Positions 36,301 to 49,937 of a stretch of 64,000 nt of DNA are shown here, in pieces. The position numbers were made by a program, and so were the translations under genes. The notes below the pieces were generated by a model. The model saw only the letters and a list, made by a program, of their open reading frames with translations. It searched no databases and was not told the DNA's origin. Location of the stretch: the NCBI GenBank assembly GCA_051530055.1, contig CM121342.1, positions 8,990,001 to 9,054,000 of the forward strand, read 5' to 3'. The DNA comes from Neoechinorhynchus agilis. Taxonomy: Eukaryota > Acanthocephala. Within the stretch, counting starts at the first letter, position 1, and each line of letters begins with the position of its first letter.

Positions 36301-36860
36301 TGATAAAGACGTATACAAATAATGAATCACAGCGGTAATCATTCTAAATAATGAATTTTGTAAATTAAAAAAACACACGATATCTCGATTTGCCTAATAC
36401 AGAATCCGCACGAATACTCTAAAAGGTCTCACAAACGTTAGAAGAGTATTGAAGACCGATTTTCGATTCTTAAATAAAAATTCTAACCTATTATAATTAA
36501 TAGTAATTCGCTGAAAACATCCCGATCAGGAATTGTGGTCGAATAAAACGTCGCCCAACTTCGACTCCTGATATTTTGGCATTTTCCACGTATTATCAAG
36601 GCAAACAATCATTGGATTCTGAACGGTTTAGTCAATGATTTGGTTAACCATTTCTGAATTCGCTCTTTGTAAAAAATTGGTTGTCAAACAAGCCGTCATT
36701 ATTGAAAAGTAAAGATTTGAGTTCAATGTGTGAATTTTCAACGATTTCCACGAAAAACGAAACATTTTCTATAGATATGGAATGTTTATTTCGCAATTAT
36801 TCCACTGTGTTGTTGTTCAATATTTTAAACTGCTCCGTTGAGTTCGTCTAAGAAGACCGA
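36300..36860. other. Intergenic, no gene recognised
   Basis: AT-rich spacer. Confidence 0.4.
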
Positions 36861-36863
36861 ATG

Positions 36864-37223
36864 TTAAATTTGCTTAGAAAATCTTTCTGCGACAATATCA
36901 ATGAAGTCAAATTCACCGTCAGAGTCGGCGATTGAGCAACCCGAGCACACGGAACACTCGTTTGATTTTTGTTGGCTGTGAAGTTCGGCCTTTCGATGTT
37001 TGCGTCCACAGCACAGCAATATATTTCTAAATGCCTCAGATGTTGTAGTTCTATTGGCGTTCCGGATCCATCGATTCACCACCACTTTGTCTCCTTCAGA
37101 AAGACTTTCTTCGTCTGTACTTTCAAGGGGATCATGGGATTCAACAGTAGACATTGATGTTGCCGAGTCCGGTTCCGAGTACTCTTCACTCTGTCGCCTA
37201 GACGCCAATGGCCCGCATCCCAT
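36864..37223 (-). CDS. Hypothetical acidic protein with possible N-terminal acylation
   Basis: A 119-codon single-exon frame starting MGCGPLAS. Gly2 followed by Cys3 and Ser8 fits an N-myristoylation signal with an adjacent palmitoylation site. The first 45 residues are acidic and Ser/Thr-rich. The centre (NRWIRNANRTTTSEAFRNI) is basic, followed by a cysteine-rich stretch (LLCCGRKHRK, CSVCSGC) and an acidic tail (DSDGEFDFIDIV). No family is recognised. If acylation is real it would be a small membrane-tethered protein. It lies about 650 bases upstream of, and divergent from, the DAPK-like gene. Confidence 0.5.
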   Translation of the reverse strand: MGCGPLASRRQSEEYSEPDSATSMSTVESHDPLESTDEESLSEGDKVVVNRWIRNANRTTTSEAFRNILLCCGRKHRKAELHSQQKSNECSVCSGCSIADSDGEFDFIDIVAERFSKQI

Positions 37224-37634
37224 CTTTGCTTTCTTACACCATAAGTCTCTTACAATTCAAGAAATATCGTTGCCATGACAAGCAGAAGATTTTAGTCACG
37301 TTCTCCCTAAACAAACGTTTTTGAATCGTTTGGCTTTGGTACGTGTGTGTGTGAGCCTTTAAACCTGGAACTTTCGGATAGTCGAAGAAGCTCTTGGGAG
37401 AAAGTCGCGGGATCTCTCGAGGCGTATTAAGCTTTTCACGGATTGTACTTTTTAAAAGAGATTAAACTGCTTTTTCACTTTACTAGCTGAATTGTTTGTA
37501 ATTTGAACCATGGCAAAATTTCTAGTTAATGATCAAGCCTAAAAGTAAAACAACAAAAAAAGATCCTTTCCCACCTTAAATAAGCAACCTTTAAATACGC
37601 ATCTACGATCTGGGTGTGTGTTTTTAATAGCTCC

Positions 37635-37856
37635 TTATCCTAGATGCGATCTTTCCAAACGTCCAATTTCGTGGGATAGAGCAGCATTGACATTTCCTTT
37701 TAGAAATGCCAAAGAACGATAATATACCGCCCTGAGCGGTGAGGTGGTAGCTGCATTTTCTTCGACACATTCAGAGTAAATGGATTTATGTCGTATTTCT
37801 GTCTCTTCCTTTCCGTAGCAAAATAGAAAAAGAGAAAAGTGTGTTGGCGGTGCCAT
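37635..37856 (-). CDS. Hypothetical 73-residue protein, divergent from the DAPK-like gene
   Basis: The ATG-started frame lies only 25 bases from the DAPK-like ATG on the opposite strand. It begins MAPPTHFSLFLFCYG and ends NAALSHEIGRLERSHLG. The start of the frame overlaps the probable promoter/leader of the kinase gene, which lowers confidence. No domain is recognised; it could be an exon of a spliced gene or a chance frame. Confidence 0.25.
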   Translation of the reverse strand: MAPPTHFSLFLFCYGKEETEIRHKSIYSECVEENAATTSPLRAVYYRSLAFLKGNVNAALSHEIGRLERSHLG

Positions 37857-37881
37857 CACTTCTTCAAACGGAGCTTTAACG

Positions 37882-41014
<3,133 letters not shown>

Positions 41015-42560
41015 ACGCATTGATTCAGAAGGTTTGAATTTCAATTCTCTACTTTAAATAGAAATATCAAAGTTTCGTTGATTCCGCATTCTGCGTAGAT
41101 TGCTATATGTTCGCTTAGTGAAATTTCGAACGTGGGTTATTACTGATCCGTTACGCTTTACCGTGTTTTTTGCAAATACAAATGTATGACTTGCTTCTAT
41201 TCTGTGATTTATGAACAAATACCAAGTATAGTCTAAGACCAAATACATCGAGTAAAAAGGCAAAATGAGCATTATCGATTCCTATGAAATCCTTGCTGAC
41301 TGTTCACTTGCTTTTTGAACATAATAATATCTACTGAAGTCTATAAAACATTTTAAAAGCCAATGTCGAATGAGATTTTTTCATTCTGAGCATAAACCAA
41401 TCACATCGAACAAAAACAAATAAATGACCCTTAAATGGGGAAGTAAAAGAAATTCGACGTTTGAATTTTTACTGCAATGGAACGAATAATTCGTTTTTCT
41501 TCGAAAATTGCCTCGCGCTATGCAAATATCTGAAATATCGACAGATTCGAAACGTTTTGCTCGGTCTTAAAAAATAGAAGATATCTGACGATAAAAGAAT
41601 GCCATCTCCTGGCGTAAAAATAAAAGGAATTTATTAATTCCGATATTTCGGAGGCATCAGGGTATAAAATCTACATATGAAGAATGGTTACATTCACCCT
41701 GTACTTAGATTCAGTTTAAAGTCCGCTTCGTTCCTTTCAACTGTTTCCAACCTGGCGCATAAGACATCAATTATGACGCAATCCCATTTGGATTCACTTC
41801 GCGCCAAAATGGCGGCATATCCATGACGTGGCCTTATTGTTCAGATTTTGGGAAACGTCCAAATCAACGGCTATCGGGACCGTCGTTAGTAGTATAAGAC
41901 AAAGGAGAAAGCGCCTACTTGCTGCAGCGAAACCAAATTGTCCCGTAGTTTTCTTAACGCTGGACCAATCCGCTTCAGGAGCCAGTGAAATGGCGAAAAA
42001 GGCACGGAAAAAGGGAGACTAAAGACTGAGTTTCTTCTCAGATTTGAAACTGGTATCGGTGCCTCTCCTCCGGGCTAATATGTGTCCGTTGGTTCTTTTT
42101 TCCAAATTGTTTGTTTGGCCTACATAGGATTTACTAAATAATTCCGTAAGTCGAGAATGTGAAATTCCATTCACAAATGCAACCAAAGAAATTTAATGGT
42201 GATGTCCAGTGCTGCGAACTCATTTAATGCCCAATAATGATGATGCCCAAGAATATCATACATAGTTTATAATGGTATGTGCGTTGGTTCGTCTATCAAT
42301 CGACTACGATAACGTGCCAATTTCGTTTTTAGAAGACCCAGGTGGTATTCGGTTGCTTTGTTTTTCTGAGTCCGAGCCATTTCTTACTCGATCTCATGGA
42401 TATTCTCTAAAATACCCATCTAAAGGAAGACCACCATTTTTTGTTGAGAAAGCAATCGTAGTCTCAGGCAAGCACTCTTTCGTCTCGTTTCTTCACAACA
42501 GAGCTTAATGGTTGGACTTTCCTGGTGTAGTTACAACAATTTAGGTCATTGGAAGCAGTT
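41015..42560. other. Intergenic with a Penelope-like terminal motif near 41610
   Basis: TGGCGTAAAAATAAAAGGAA and then CCGATATTTCGGAGGCATCAGGG (41613-41665) match the terminal motif at 7915 and 43010. A small plus-strand frame at 41828-42022 (basic, ending KKARKKGD), and a short upstream frame with MTQSHLDSLRAKMAAYP, could belong to a small gene, but I could not join them with a credible intron. Confidence 0.4.
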
Positions 42561-42985
42561 CCTGTTATCAGATTGTTAATTGCAGTGAACAGCTCATCAT
42601 CGACGAATGGTGCACCTTCGAAGACCTTTCGTTTGGGCTTGTGACGCACTGTTTTCCTACGATAGAAGACCCTGCAACTAGCTCATCTCATCACATAGAT
42701 TGGGTTGTCCTTTCCTTTGAGCATATTCCATGGAAACTTTAACTCGTTATTGAGGGATTCTTAATTTGAGCAATAGTTGTAGGCACAATCAAACAGCGAC
42801 TTAATCCTGACAATTTTTATACTTAATTGGTGCCATTGTGATGAAGGAGAGGGCACTGTCAGTCGGTGGTATACCAGTCTTCCTGTATACAAATTGGTTG
42901 CAAACTCCGCTCCTTGTCGCTTTATCAAAACGTCAAAAAAGGGGACCGAAATATCACATTAAATAAATTCCTTTAAGTTTTCCGC
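42560..42985 (-). mobile_element. Penelope-like element fragment (RT tail)
   Basis: From 42985 leftward the minus strand reads FDVLIKRQGAEFATNLYTG, YHRLTVPSPSSQWHQLSIKI and IKSLFDCAYN. This is the post-RT FLDV..KR...YRK..T pattern of Penelope-like proteins leading into the linker. It is followed by the PIYVMR/VFYRRKTV segment also seen at 13935-14110. The reading is interrupted. Confidence 0.6.
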
Positions 42986-43000
42986 CAGATTGAACTATTC

Positions 43001-43129
43001 ATGCTTGTTTGTGGCGTAAAAATTAAAAGAATTTATTAATTCCGATATTTCGGCACGATAAAGACACAAGATTATACCGAAATATCGGAATTAATAAATT
43101 CTTTTAATTTTTACGCCACAAACAAGCAT
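43001..43129. repeat. Perfect 53-bp inverted repeat (Penelope-like terminal motif, head-to-head)
   Basis: Arms 43001-43053 and 43077-43129 are exact reverse complements over 53 bases, with a 23-base spacer. Each arm contains the TGGCGTAAAAATTAAAAG and CCGATATTTCGG motif found singly at 7915, 41613 and 48820. Confidence 0.95.
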
Positions 43130-43369
43130 AAATAAGTATACAATAAGTATCGAAAGCGAGTATAAAAATCGCTCCGATTTTTTAATTTATGCTTTAATGT
43201 AGCAATACCGCATACGAATGTAAACATTACATTGTGTTTGTTTCTTTTATTTAAACTCGGAAAATAAAGTTTAAATTAGAAATAATTAACCATTTAGAAA
43301 TAATTAACCATTAGCTTCTTTTTCGTGCTTTGTATTCATCCACTGACCTTTGTGTTATTTCAGTTGATT

Positions 43370-43827
43370 TTAAAATCGTGAATAAACATTGTCAGTTAGC
43401 TGCAGGGCATTCTCCGAGCCACTCGCAAATGCAAGCGATCCAATCTTAGTGAATTTTTCGACGGAACTGAATTGGCTGTTTATATTTTGATTTTGCCACC
43501 AAATCCCTGTCTTTGGGTCAATTCCTCTAACGACTTCAATTGGTTCGAGTGTGTCGCGAATCAAACAAAGACAAGTTAAATCCTTTTTTCTAATTTGCTT
43601 CTTTTGCCCGTAGTAATTTAAATTTGAGAATCGCTCAAAATTCTTCTCGGTTAAGTTTAATGGTCGCTTTCTCTTCATTGGAACGACGTTTTGCGCACGC
43701 GGGAGGCTTACTATTCGCAATTCTCCTCTGCTTAATTCTCTGAAAGACGGTTCGAGTTGCACCGATTGCGACGCAAGGTCTAAAAAAATGAATTTCCTCT
43801 GTCCGTGAGACCTGTAATTGCAATCAT
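43370..43827 (-). CDS. Hypothetical two-exon gene, 141 residues
   Basis: The main frame (43370-43779) is preceded by a TTTTTTTAG acceptor. A mini-exon 43812-43827 (MIAIT plus one base) can be joined through a 32-nt intron with GT and AG ends, giving a start codon. The protein begins MIAITDLASQSVQLEPSF, has a basic stretch (PMKRKRPLNLTEKNFERF, KKQIRKKDLTCLC) and ends NALQLTDNVYSRF. I recognise no family. The tiny intron fits others in this window, but the start exon is only 16 nt and must be treated as tentative. Confidence 0.4.
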
Positions 43828-44255
43828 TTTTCGGCTAAACTCGCAACACGCAAAAATCCGTTTAAAATTCCAGTTTTAATACTTAATAAAATAAGATTCA
43901 GCAAAAAATTCCCAAAAATTCGCAATTTTTAATGAGGGCTTCGAAAAAAGCGTAGTTTTTATCCCATAACAACATAAACCCTAATAATCGTTAACAATCC
44001 CTTTTTATATTGACGGGCGTGAGATGTGGACATTCCAATTCAAGTTTTCGTTATACTGAAGACCCGTAAATCCGTTGATCTCTCTAAATGGTGACGTCTG
44101 AAGTTTTCAGATTCATTTTTTCTGATTAATGGTCCATTTCAACCTACAATTTGTAAATTAAAGAAATGTTCAAATGAATGAGATGTGTGATATAAAAGCA
44201 GCTCTTCGTTTCAATGAAACCCATTTTTATTTAAGATAACATAGGGCATGTAAAA
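43828..44255. other. Intergenic; SIAH 3' flank
   Basis: AT-rich, no recognised features. Confidence 0.4.
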
Positions 44256-44260
44256 CGGCT

Positions 44261-45307
44261 TTAATTTTCAAAAGTTGAATCTCCAGTATTTTGGACTCTT
44301 TTTATTGTAACATTGATGGGTAGATTGAACGACGGAGCAGATAGTCCTGTAAGATGCGGCGAAGATGGTCGTAAGTTATCAGTGCTACTGTTAATGTTAC
44401 CATGGATACACGTAGTTGAGGTTTGAGGGCAAGCGAACTTGCGGACAACGAATTCATTGAAGACCATACAATCGCCGTCTACGATAGCACCTTGGATTCC
44501 GCCTCCATCGACAATGTTTCGGCAGATTGATTGGAAAAGGATTCGTCTTGTATGATCGGTGCAACTAACAAGTTCAAGACGATACGTGAATCTTTCTTGT
44601 GATCCGGATCTTGAAATAACCTGTACGATGCAATAGAAGTGATAGCGTGGATTATGTTGATGATTTCCGATTTTTTGTTTTTGTAGAATAAGGATAAAGT
44701 CGTGGTCAAAGCATCGTTGCATCATGACCCAATTGACCTGGCCGGTCCTTTGATGAGGTCCAGGTCCGTCCAGAATGACTTCGGTTGCCAAAAACACGAT
44801 TTCCTCACCGGCTAAACTTGTAACAGACGGATGATCACTCGATTCGAGGTGTCGAACAACGTCATTGGGCGAGAGGCCAGTCCAGTGGCACGGTGGTCCA
44901 GGACATGGACACGTAAAAGGTCTACACGGGCATTCTCGTTCATGTTGGAGTTTTTCACGCCAATCCAATGTCCGCTGGCACCCGAGTTCAGCGTATTTGC
45001 AAGGGAAAGGGATCATATGTACGATCCGTTCGAGTGACAAGTTCCTGCTTCCCCATAAGAACTCACTGTCGCGACATGACGGGCACGTTGGGCATCGCGG
45101 CCTACACTGAGCACAAGCGATATGGCCATTTCTACATTGCAGGATAGGCGGTAGAACGTATTCGAAGCACACGGGACACTCGGCCATTGCAAGGAGCTCT
45201 TGTTGAACCAAAGAAGTCGGTGAGATTGAGATTGGTTCGACCATTTCACTACTAGGCGGAGTGTTGACTGTTGAGTTCGTTGTCGTCGTTGTCGTCGGTT
45301 TCCTCAT
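44261..45307 (-). CDS. SIAH: Seven-in-absentia homologue, E3 ubiquitin ligase (SIAH)
   Basis: A single-exon frame. I take the ATG at 45307 (348 residues) rather than the GTG two codons upstream. Residues about 44-78 form the C3HC4 RING (CPVCFEYVLPPILQC, NGHIACAQCRPRC, CPSC), which recruits E2 enzymes. The two SIAH-type zinc fingers follow (FPCKYAELGCQRTLDWREK, HERECPCRPFTCPCPGPPC, VVRHLESSDHPSV). The C-terminal TRAF-like substrate-binding beta-sandwich ends near LFQSICRNIVDGG and GDCMVFNEFVVRKFA. Vertebrate SIAH1/2 are about 282-324 residues; the extra length is a Thr/Ser-rich N-terminus and a divergent C-terminal tail. SIAH targets proteins for proteasomal degradation. Confidence 0.95.
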   Translation of the reverse strand: MRKPTTTTTTNSTVNTPPSSEMVEPISISPTSLVQQELLAMAECPVCFEYVLPPILQCRNGHIACAQCRPRCPTCPSCRDSEFLWGSRNLSLERIVHMIPFPCKYAELGCQRTLDWREKLQHERECPCRPFTCPCPGPPCHWTGLSPNDVVRHLESSDHPSVTSLAGEEIVFLATEVILDGPGPHQRTGQVNWVMMQRCFDHDFILILQKQKIGNHQHNPRYHFYCIVQVISRSGSQERFTYRLELVSCTDHTRRILFQSICRNIVDGGGIQGAIVDGDCMVFNEFVVRKFACPQTSTTCIHGNINSSTDNLRPSSPHLTGLSAPSFNLPINVTIKRVQNTGDSTFEN

Positions 45308-45690
45308 TTCCACTCACAAACCTTAACGCACACTCGCGCGCCAATGGACTATTTGAACGAGAGTGGGTGTTTGAATGTGGAACGAGCGAGCGAGAGAGAG
45401 AAAGTCTAAGAATGAACGAAGGTTTAGATAGTTAACGAATGTTGATCTGTCGATTTGAGGGGCACAGATTCGGCAATCCGCCACTTGGCCGTCATCCTCG
45501 CTCTCTCTGAAACAAACACGTTCCGTTAGCGGGGTTACGCGTACGCACACACGCACATACACACGCAATCTTGAAAACAGGTAAATACGAGCGCGAAAGA
45601 AACATGTCGTCCGAATTACGTCATCCATGCAAAAGGATTCTTTCGTGTATTATACAATCGACGAATATTGTAAAAAAATTGAAGAACTGA
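45308..45690. other. SIAH upstream region
   Basis: Contains short GAGC/GAGA-rich and CA-rich runs (GAGCGAGCGAGAGAGAG near 45384, CACACACGCACATACACAC near 45547), which are promoter-like but not diagnostic. Confidence 0.35.
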
Positions 45691-45699
45691 TCATTCTTT

Positions 45700-46215
45700 T
45701 AAGAACAGACTGATGATTGACTCCTTTGTGGTGTTTGCAGAACGTCTTTAATTACTAAAAAACTGACGATGAATCCCTGACGAGATTCGCAGAACGTCTT
45801 TAATAAAGTCTTAAACGTCTTTTAAGAACTAAAAACTGATGATAAATCCCCGACGAGATTCGCAGAACGTCTTTAGTAACTAAAAAACTGATGATGAATC
45901 CCCGACGAGGTTCGCAGAACGTCTTTAGTAACTAAAAAACTGACGATGAATCCCCGACGAGATTCGCAGAACGTCTTTAATAAAGTCTTAAACGTCTTTT
46001 AAGAACTAAAAAACTGATGATGAATCCCCGACGAGATTCGCAGAACGTCTTTAGTAACTAAAAACTGACGATGAATCCCCGACGAGATTCGCAGAACGTC
46101 TTTAATAAAGTCTTAAACGTCTTTTACTAACTAAAAAACTGACGATGAACCCTTTACGATTTTCTCAGAGCCTCTTTAATAAAGATTCTTTACCGGGTAA
46201 AGACTTCTAAATAGA
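45700..46215 (+). repeat. Hammerhead-like tandem array (Penelope-type end)
   Basis: About eight copies of CTGA(T/C)GATGAATCCCCGACGA, each followed by GATTCGCAGAACGTCTTTA, at spacings near 60 and 83 bp. CTGATGA is the first hammerhead core box. GAATC...GATTC can pair as stem II around CCCGACGA. The third element, usually GAAAC, is here GCAGAAC, so the core is altered. CTTTA-A-TAAAG can form a short hairpin in place of stem III. The array ends with TAAAGATTCTTTACCGGGTAAAGACTTCTAAA, the same sequence that follows single hammerhead-like motifs at 49.1 and 54.7 kb. Confidence 0.65.
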
Positions 46216-46700
46216 ACCCTCCAATAGGAAAAGGCTCAGAGTTTACTTTGAAGCAATCTAGACGGAAGATATTTCTTTTTTTGGCAGTTTAATCAACATC
46301 TATAAAACTAAAAAAGCAGTGACAAATATCGAGAAATTCGGTGAATTTATATGTACGCGAATTGGTATGGTTTCAAAAAAACCATAAAAGAAATTGGTGT
46401 TACTTTTTAACGAGAACCGAATTCGTCCAAAGTTGGAGCGAGAGCGTTCCCTTTAAAAAGCGCGAGCGCTGAAAAATATACCTGGCGCACGTCGAGACTA
46501 CGAGTCACTCAGCGGAGTACGCAAAAACGATGCGTGGCAGACGTTCAATGGGGGAGAGATAACCAGTCATTGAATATTATTCATAAGCAGCCTTGGCTTT
46601 TTTAGATGCAAACACGAAAGAAACCAAAAATCATCGACAAACTAAATGTTTCGGATTAATCAAAGTATTCTTTTGGCGGAAATAATCAACCGGTCATTGA
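46216..46700. other. Intergenic, no gene recognised
   Basis: AT-rich spacer before Penelope-like sequence begins. Confidence 0.4.
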
Positions 46701-46719
46701 TATATTTCGAAGGAGGTAA

Positions 46720-47000
46720 CTTCGCCTCATCAGCATCGAGCGGATTTTGGTGGCACCCACTTTATAGAAATAGAGCAAAACTTAAAAAGACGGCTTGTTT
46801 TGGAGGCCTTACATATCGTTGTGTCCAACACAATGGAAGGAAATAAAGCTAATATTAGCTTGAAACTTCCAGCCATCGACGTGTTAAAAATCAATGCTAA
46901 AATCATGGGAAAAACGTAGTACAGCACAGGGGGGTTCGAGCGGATAATTGGTCCCCGAACTTCGGGTTTGGCGATCCCGCGCACTCGAGCTTAAAACCTT
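46720..47000 (+). mobile_element. Penelope-like GIY-YIG C-terminal fragment, copy A
   Basis: Encodes RADFGGTHFIEIEQNLKRR and LVLEALHIVVSNTMEGNKA, the end of the GIY-YIG nuclease (compare ALFG-type DFGGTKVKMVESGLQRR at 11 kb). The 167-bp stretch 46727-46895 is nearly identical to 48445-48611. Copy A has about 55 extra bases before the shared CCCCGAACTTCGGGTT. Confidence 0.8.
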
Positions 47001-47001
47001 A

Positions 47002-47289
47002 ATGTGTAAAACTCAGCAACCAAACAATGAATGGCCCAGCGAATCTTCTGATGAGGAGGATTTAACTTTTAACGAGGATAATGAACCGGACAATACAACA
47101 GAACAAATGGAAGTAGCTAATCACATAGCTGTTATCGATGAAATCATTTCTGCAGTTATAAGCGGGACCCCTGATGATGAATACATTCCACCAGCTCTTG
47201 GAGAATTTTATCAACGAATTAGAAGCCTTTTCAATGAGCTACAAGAAGACAATACCTCAGAGGAAGACGAGGAGCAATGGCAACAGTAA
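47002..47289 (+). CDS. Hypothetical acidic 95-residue protein
   Basis: Starts MCKTQQPNNEWPSESSDEED at an ATG within the 3' flank of the Penelope-like fragment. It is strongly acidic at both ends (LTFNEDNEPDN; EDNTSEEDEEQWQQ) with a central hydrophobic-helical part (VIDEIISAVISGTPDDEYIP, EFYQRIRSLFNEL). No family is recognised. The frame stays open upstream of the ATG into the element, so it might be an exon or chimeric. Composition unlike the surrounding DNA argues that it codes. Confidence 0.4.
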   Translation: MCKTQQPNNEWPSESSDEEDLTFNEDNEPDNTTEQMEVANHIAVIDEIISAVISGTPDDEYIPPALGEFYQRIRSLFNELQEDNTSEEDEEQWQQ

Positions 47290-47780
47290 AACTTCCGCCA
47301 ATTCTATAAATTCGCCATTTCTTTTTAAATATATTGATACAGAGCTTTTGTTTCAGAGATGCAATTGAAAACACCATAATTTCGGTTCATATCGTAATTT
47401 CAATATAAAACGCCATCGAAAAAATTCATAGACGCGAATCATAAACTGCATTTTAACGAACCCACATAATATTTTTGATATAAACATTTCAACAAATGCA
47501 AAAAAATTTGAATAAGTAAACGAAACATAATAACTGAAAGAAATTCAATCTTTTTAAGTCTGCGATTTTTTACAGATAATCCGTAAAACAAAATCGGTAT
47601 TATAGTTTAAATCCAAAATGCAGAATTACATTACCGAGATAATTGTAATCATTAGCTTATTGTCCATTTCTGTATCAACCATTTATCTTTTATAATTTTG
47701 GTAAAAATAATCCCGTTATTAGCACAATCGCTCTCAGAAGCACATTCAAGAAGGGTAAAATTGAGATGTGGACGATGTAT
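47290..47780. other. Intergenic, no gene recognised
   Basis: AT-rich spacer. Confidence 0.4.
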
Positions 47781-47789
47781 TCATTCTGA

Positions 47790-48670
47790 CTGATTCTGAC
47801 TGATTCAAACAACAACAGAGATTCTCTAAATGGTGAACTTAACAGTCAAGATCCACACATACAGTTTACAGTCAATGAAGAGGACATAAATGATGAAGTC
47901 TCGTTCCTGGACGTCCTTGTCAAGCGTTCTGCACAAGGCAAAGTTAGCACTTCACTTTACCGCAAGGAGAACTTGCCATAGGGACCACCACACTGGTCAA
48001 GTCACCAACCGATGAGGTTCCGAAGTGCTACTCTTATCTCATCTACTCGATTTGCATGGATTAGGGAAAGGGAGAGGATAGTACAGAAGCTGAAAATGAG
48101 GGTACCTCCCAAATGGATTATAGACCGGGAAATCAGAGGCAGTAACTACCATCCGCATAACAACAACAAATCTTCTTCAGAGCCTGTATGCTTCGAAATA
48201 GTGCACTTCATTGATGATGACAGGAATCAAATGATTTACTCCATTATGAATAAGAAGGCTGGAATTCGTCTATACAATACTAAAGGAATCGCTCTCAGAA
48301 GCACTTTCAAGAAGACGGATAAAATTGAGCCGACTAGTCTATCGGACAAACGATGCAAGGCATTGAGAAGTGGTTCGCTCAACTTAAGCAAGTTTGTAGT
48401 CGATTTGAGCATTCGTCGATAATCTCTAATCATCAAACGGCATGTAAGCATCGAGCGGATTTTGGTGGCACCCACTTTATAGAAATAGAGCAAAACTTAA
48501 AAAGACGGCTTGTTTTGGAGGCCTTACATATCGTTGTGTCCAACACAATGGAAGGAAATAAAGCTAATATTAGCTTGAAACTTCCAGCCATCGATGTGTT
48601 AAAAATCAATGCTTCCCCGAACTTCGGGTTGGCAATCCCTCGCAATCGAGCTTAAAACCTTGACGTGTAA
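47790..48670 (+). mobile_element. Penelope-like element fragment, RT tail to GIY-YIG end, copy B
   Basis: From 47800: DPHIQFTVNEEDINDEVSFL and DVLVKRSAQGKVSTSLYRK (the post-RT FLDVLVKR...YRK pattern). A degenerate linker follows, and at 48353-48655 the end of the GIY-YIG nuclease (HADFGGTHFIEIEQN, SNTMEGNKANISLKLP). The terminal part duplicates 46727-46895. Several frame changes are present. Confidence 0.8.
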
Positions 48671-49930
48671 AACTATAGAAGAAGCTCGCTTTTGGTAAAT
48701 TCCTTCGTATTAAAAGTAAACAAACGTCCAATCAGTCGATTAAATGAAACTCCATCTTAGATTTGCTGATGAGAAACGAGAATGCGAAAAATTTGGGGAT
48801 TGTTTTTTATATGCCGGTGAAAAATTAATGGAATTTATTGATTCCGATTGGTTTCGGAGCCACAATCTTGTACGCCTTTTGATCAAAGTTGTTTATTATC
48901 ACTAAAAAGAACACTTCTAAAAACATGAATAGTTCAACCTTAAAACACTTTGGTGATTGTTGACGTTTTTGAACCAATTCTTAAACAAAAGAAAATCAAA
49001 TAACTACACTTAAGAATGTTGATATTTGAGCAAGAAGCGGGGAATATTTAGGTATACCGATGATAAAGAATTTTTTAGTGAAGACCTAAATTATTATTTA
49101 TTAAAGTCGTTTCGTTTATCATCAGTTGAACCGTACGAGATCTGAAACGTCCTTAATCAAAATAATCATTTACCGCGGGTGTAGACTTCTAAACAATAAT
49201 TCCAATCACATTCCCCCCGGTACCTCACATGTCGACACTTAAATTATACTTCTAATACTCGACGAAATTTCACCGGGTTTTGGAATCAAAACTCTAACTT
49301 AATTTTTCGAGATAGTCGTAATTCCCCTCCCCATTGAACTTCATCATTTCGAGTATAAAAAGGTGTAATAAAAGAAAGCGTGATTTTTTGTTTAGAAAAT
49401 AGTCAAAATTTACAGATTTTATAAATAGAAACCTTAGAGTTTGTCTAGAGCATAGTCGTAATCTCCTACATAGTTGATTCCTAAATGAACGATTAGAAGA
49501 AAAATAAGTTACCTGAGTGTGTGTAGGAATGTAATAGATGGAAATAGAAAACTTGGACTTGGCATCATATCAATGAATAGAACAAAGATGTAGGGAAGAT
49601 ACCTTAAGGCATGAGATTATTCGTAAATGGCTATAAGCATTGTAGATAACGAGACTTTTTTTGAAAAGATATTGTCGGTTGCGTACATACAAATTTGTGA
49701 TATTTATCAATTGAAACCCACATACAATTTTTTCAATTGTACTCACGCCACTCATCGCGAAGTATAAAAGCGAGTTTGAAAGGATTTCTTAAATTTTTAA
49801 TTTAGTGTGTGTGTGCCTGTATCGCTTGTTTGTAAGACCATATCGCCAGGATTTGTATACAGAGCAGATTTTGTATTGCCATCATTTGTCAAGATATAAT
49901 CTAATAAATTTGAAACAGTATCATGTGGAT
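48671..49930. repeat. Penelope-type terminal sequences in a mostly gene-free stretch
   Basis: 48815-48895 carries a variant of the CCGATATTTCGG...CTTTTGATCAAAG terminal motif. 49085-49250 is a head-to-head pair: a minus-oriented CGAAACGACTTTAATAAATA and a plus-oriented CTGAAACGTCCTTAATCAAA, the latter followed by TTTACCGCGGGTGTAGACTTCT and CAATAATTCCAATCACATTC. The remainder (49250-49930) shows nothing recognisable. Confidence 0.55.
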
Positions 49931-49937
49931 TTCATTA

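Noticed and set aside
41828-42022. Small basic protein gene
   Set aside because: No ATG in frame and no credible intron to the upstream short frame; kept only as a remark in the spacer entry.
44831-45110. Plus-strand frames opposite SIAH
   Set aside because: They are shadows of the conserved SIAH coding sequence.
46925-46965. tRNA-like B box (GGTTCGAGCGG)
   Set aside because: No matching A box or cloverleaf; the sequence is part of the Penelope-like 3' flank.
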